From assembly GCF_025195095.1 (NCBI RefSeq), contig NZ_JANAVZ010000005.1:62001-126000 (forward strand): a stretch of 64,000 bases of DNA, in the 5' to 3' direction. The DNA comes from Paracoccus maritimus. Lineage in GTDB: Bacteria > Pseudomonadota > Alphaproteobacteria > Rhodobacterales > Rhodobacteraceae. The first letter of the stretch is position 1. The number at the start of each line of letters is the position of its first letter. The position numbers and the translations under genes are program-made. Below are positions 61,155-64,000 of the stretch, piece after piece. The notes beneath the pieces are model-generated. The model was given only the letters and a program-made list of their open reading frames with translations, was not told where the DNA came from and searched no databases.

Positions 61155-62384
61155 ATGAAACAGGAACACCGGCTGACGCCGGATCGGCCGGCCCTCGTGA
61201 CCCAGCCGCAGGGGGCAGTCGCCGGGCCGGTCTGGCCGATCCTTCTGGCGATCAGTCTTTGCCACATGGTCAACGATGTCATGCAATCGATGCTTGCAGC
61301 AATCTATCCCCTGCTTCGGGCCGAATTTTCGTTGAGCTATGCCCAGATTGGGGTAATGACCTTCGCCTTTCAGGCGACCGCATCGCTGTTGCAGCCGCTG
61401 ATCGGGGCGGTCACCGACCGCCATCCGCAGCCGCGGTCTCTGCCCTTCGGCATGGCCTCGACCTTCTGCGGTGTGCTGCTATTGGCGTTCGCGCCGCAAT
61501 ATGGCTGGCTTCTGGCCGGAGCGATGCTGATCGGCATCGGGTCCGCGGTGTTCCATCCCGAAAGCTCTCGCGTTGCGCGGCTGGCCTCGGGCGGTCGATA
61601 CGGCACCGCGCAATCGCTGTTCCAGCTTGGCGGCAATTTCGGGCAATCCATGGGTCCGTTGCTGGCGGCCTTCGTGGTTGTGCCGCTGGGACGTCCGGCC
61701 GTGGCCTGGTTCGCCGTCGCGGCGGCACTGGGGTCGGCGCTGCTGTGGCATGTCGGAGGCTGGGCCGAAGGGCGGCGGCGCGCGCACGCGGCGCGGCCCG
61801 ATACGACGCTGAGGCTGCCGCGAGGGATCGTGAAGCGGTCGATCACGGTGTTGGCAGTCCTGACCTTCACCAAGAATATCTATGGCGCCGCCATGACCAG
61901 CTATTTCACGTTTTTCACCATCGAGAAGTTCGGTCTGGGTCCGCAGGGCGCGCAGATCATGCTGTTCCTGTTCCTGGGCGGGATGGCGGCCGGGGTGATG
62001 CTGGGCGGGCTGGTCGGGGACCGGATCGGACCCTTGCGGGTCATCTGGTTCTCGATCCTCGGCGTGCTGCCCTTCACGCTGGCGCTGCCGCATGTCGGAT
62101 TGATTCCGACGGGGATCCTTTCGGTTGTCATCGGGCTGATCCTGGCGTCGGCGTTTCCGGCCATCGTGGTTTTCGCACAAGAATTGGTGCCAGGCCGCAC
62201 CGGCACCATTGCCGGGCTGTTCTTCGGTTTTTCTTTCGGGATGGGGGGGATTGCGGCTGCGGCGCTGGGGGTTCTGGCTGATGCGCGCGGGATCGAGTCC
62301 GTGTTTATTCTTTGCTCGGTATTGCCCGCGCTTGGCGTGCTGACGGTATTCCTTCCGCGCATGGATCGCCGGTGGCCGGGATGA
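61155..62384 (+). CDS. MFS transporter, fosmidomycin-resistance (Fsr)-like
   Basis: A 409-residue protein with about 12 membrane helices. It has LLAISLCHMVNDVMQSMLAA and IYPLLRAEFSLSYAQIGVMT. LLQPLIGAVTDRHPQPRSLP and GSAVFHPESSRVARLASGGR are also present. This is the Fsr subgroup that exports fosmidomycin and other compounds in some bacteria; others are not characterised. ATG at 61155 follows AAGGGCG. Its stop overlaps the next gene by 4 bases, so the two probably act together. Confidence 0.85.
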   Translation: MKQEHRLTPDRPALVTQPQGAVAGPVWPILLAISLCHMVNDVMQSMLAAIYPLLRAEFSLSYAQIGVMTFAFQATASLLQPLIGAVTDRHPQPRSLPFGMASTFCGVLLLAFAPQYGWLLAGAMLIGIGSAVFHPESSRVARLASGGRYGTAQSLFQLGGNFGQSMGPLLAAFVVVPLGRPAVAWFAVAAALGSALLWHVGGWAEGRRRAHAARPDTTLRLPRGIVKRSITVLAVLTFTKNIYGAAMTSYFTFFTIEKFGLGPQGAQIMLFLFLGGMAAGVMLGGLVGDRIGPLRVIWFSILGVLPFTLALPHVGLIPTGILSVVIGLILASAFPAIVVFAQELVPGRTGTIAGLFFGFSFGMGGIAAAALGVLADARGIESVFILCSVLPALGVLTVFLPRMDRRWPG

Positions 62385-64000
62385 CGCAAGCGCCACTGTT
62401 CTTTCACATCAGTCCCGACTGGTGCGGCGAGGTGCGGTTGGCGCAAATGTTCCAGTTGAACGGTCATGAGGCATTGGACGGAGAACGGGGCGCGCTGGCC
62501 AGCGAGATCCTGTTCTGCGAGGCGCGCGATCAGACCCCGCTGGCGCGTTGGCCGCAGGTGCGGCTGTTCACAGGTTTGTATCGCACCGCTCCGTTCTGGC
62601 GCCCGCCGCTGGAGGCATGGCGCAGCTTCGATTTCCTGCGGTCGCGGTTTCCGCAAGCCTATTTCATCCTGACGACACGCGAAATCGACGGCTGGCTGGT
62701 CGATCGGCTGACGCGCGCCAACCGGGCCGCCGCGCGCTGCTATGCCCATCACCGGGATGTGCCGGAAGGCGATCTGCCACAGATCTGGGAAGCTGATTGG
62801 CACGCGCATCTGCGCGCGGTCGAGGCAGTTTTCGGTGCCGATCCCCGACTGATCCGCATCGACCTGGAGACAGAAGATCCGCAATCGGTCTGCCGTAGCC
62901 TGTCGGCGCTGTTGCCGATGGATGTCGCGCCGCCGGACCGCGATTGGTTCCCCCCAGCCGATCCGTGGTCAGGAAAAGCCGTGATGGCGGCGTTCGAGAC
63001 CGACGCGTCGGCCGCCGTGCCGGATCCCGACTATGTCGAGGATGTGGCGAGTTTCTGTCTGCGTGGGCTTTCGCCCGATGACGGTGGCCGCAATGGCGTG
63101 TCACGGCATTACTGCGAATGGGACGGAGAGGGGACGATTCTGGATCATCTGGACCAGCCCCGCCAGATCGCGATCCGATCTCTGCCGGGCGATCCCGGGC
63201 GGCGCAGTGCCGCGGTTTCGCGCCCCGATCAGCACTTCAAGCTGCTGCGCGCTGAAGGTGTGGTCAACGATGCTCTGCGACTTGGGCGTGCCACGCGGCT
63301 GCGGATCGACATGGAGGATTCGCGCTGGATGGGCTCGCCCCAGGGGCAGGCATTGGGGGTTCCGGTGCTGGGCCATTGCCGTCGCGAGGGGGCGCGCAAC
63401 GTTGTGCTGTGGCCGCTGCCGGATCAGCACCAGATCGGCATGCCGGGGTTTGACCCTTCCGCTGCGCCCGACCGCCTTCCATTCGACGACAAGCTGGATC
63501 GGGTGGTGTGGCGCGGCATGATTTCCGGCAGCGAGATGCGTGACGGGGTCCGTCCGGGTGCCGGCTCGCATGTGCACCTTGCGCGACTGGCCCAAGCAGG
63601 ACAGGATCCTGCGGCGCGCGACGCCGCCTGGCAGGATCTGTGCCGCACATCGCGCCTGAACTTCGTGCGGCGCTGGTTCGGCCATCCGGACTTCAATTTG
63701 GGTATTGTCATGGCCTGGAGCATGCGCGACATGGCCGAGGATCCGCTTCTTGCGCCTTATTGCGACACGCGGCGCGGTCCGGGATTTTTCCGGCAGTTCC
63801 GCTATCAGCTTTGCCTGACGGGTTTCGATCACGGGTCGAACTTCATTCCGATGATCGACAGCCAGTCGGTGCTTCTGGCCGAGCAGGATGGCTGGGAAGT
63901 GTTCTATTCCGGTCGCTTCAAACCGTGGAAACACTTTATTCCTGTAGCGCGGTATTGCGGCGATATCCTGGAGAAACTGGCATGGGCGCGCGAAAATCCC
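62381..64000 (+). CDS. Large enzyme with sulfotransferase-like N-terminal part and CAP10/GT90-like C-terminal part, incomplete at the right edge
   Basis: At least 540 codons, open to the window edge; ATG at 62381 overlaps the MFS stop. Residues 1 to about 190 resemble sulfotransferases: FHISPDW in place of a phosphosulfate loop, then FDFLRSRFPQAYFILTTREI. A usual PKTGTTS-type loop is missing, so this part may not bind PAPS. From about residue 370 on, the sequence fits CAP10/GT90 glycosyltransferases: VVWRGMISGSEMR, RLNFVRRW, GFDHGSNFIPMIDSQSVLL and FKPWKHFIPVARY. GT90 enzymes add sugars to capsule or LPS. Domain calls rest on motif patterns only. Confidence 0.65.
   Translation, partial: MTQAPLFFHISPDWCGEVRLAQMFQLNGHEALDGERGALASEILFCEARDQTPLARWPQVRLFTGLYRTAPFWRPPLEAWRSFDFLRSRFPQAYFILTTREIDGWLVDRLTRANRAAARCYAHHRDVPEGDLPQIWEADWHAHLRAVEAVFGADPRLIRIDLETEDPQSVCRSLSALLPMDVAPPDRDWFPPADPWSGKAVMAAFETDASAAVPDPDYVEDVASFCLRGLSPDDGGRNGVSRHYCEWDGEGTILDHLDQPRQIAIRSLPGDPGRRSAAVSRPDQHFKLLRAEGVVNDALRLGRATRLRIDMEDSRWMGSPQGQALGVPVLGHCRREGARNVVLWPLPDQHQIGMPGFDPSAAPDRLPFDDKLDRVVWRGMISGSEMRDGVRPGAGSHVHLARLAQAGQDPAARDAAWQDLCRTSRLNFVRRWFGHPDFNLGIVMAWSMRDMAEDPLLAPYCDTRRGPGFFRQFRYQLCLTGFDHGSNFIPMIDSQSVLLAEQDGWEVFYSGRFKPWKHFIPVARYCGDILEKLAWARENP

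Overview
The window is high-GC DNA from an alphaproteobacterium of the Rhodobacterales, most likely Paracoccus or a close relative. This rests on gene content and on how individual genes read; it has not been tested by a database search. Genes are packed tightly. Many neighbours overlap by 4 bases (ATGA or GTGA) or as TGATG, which suggests translational coupling.

Left part (1-4460): a minus-strand catabolic operon of four genes with a LysR-type regulator upstream. The genes are the start of a TRAP-type binding protein, a GarR-like beta-hydroxyacid dehydrogenase, a small ABM-fold protein and a homoserine-dehydrogenase-like oxidoreductase with a SAF domain. The substrate is probably a sugar acid or hydroxy acid. 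From 4668 to about 9640 lies a decayed mobile region beside a tRNA-Ser(GCU) gene. It holds a frameshifted hsdM, a truncated hsdS joined to the tail of an XRE-type regulator, a tyrosine recombinase preceded by three 12-bp-spaced repeats, an IS3 orfA remnant and an ABC-ATPase remnant.

Centre-left (10164-25664): a cupin, two L,D-transpeptidases, a CAP-domain lipoprotein and an alpha/beta-hydrolase whose nucleophile position reads Ala. Then comes a five-gene coupled operon: hslO, CoA-type NUDIX, CCA-adding enzyme, ABC exporter, rRNA m5U methyltransferase-like. After it lie a NUDIX protein, a receiver-SpoIIE phosphatase, ilvA, argG, a lipoprotein, mogA and a small charged protein.

Centre (25665-45390): lrgAB, smc, a RidA protein, a glycerophosphodiesterase, a FemAB-like acyltransferase, a peroxiredoxin, a ferredoxin-reductase-like flavoprotein and rsmD. 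Next is a broken 5'-nucleotidase-like exoprotein gene, thyA-folA, a serralysin-like RTX protease, and rfbCBDA (dTDP-L-rhamnose synthesis) with a family-2 glycosyltransferase.

Right part (45438-64000): a flagellar operon on the minus strand (flgB flgC fliE fliQ flgF flgG flgA flgH fliL) divergent from fliI, which is followed by a Crp/Fnr regulator. Then a cell-wall pair (extensin-like protein and L,D-transpeptidase). A coupled TRAP permease - IclR - FadB-like - thiolase operon is preceded by a perfect 19-bp palindrome. A GntR/HutC regulator is divergent from a Fsr-like MFS transporter, with a perfect palindrome between them. The MFS gene overlaps an unfinished gene that appears to join a sulfotransferase-like region to a CAP10/GT90-like glycosyltransferase.

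No CRISPR array, rRNA gene or intact prophage was seen. No single large new system stands out. The best leads are the uncharacterised catabolic operons, the MFS/GT90 pair, the Ala-substituted hydrolase and several phased or palindromic DNA motifs.
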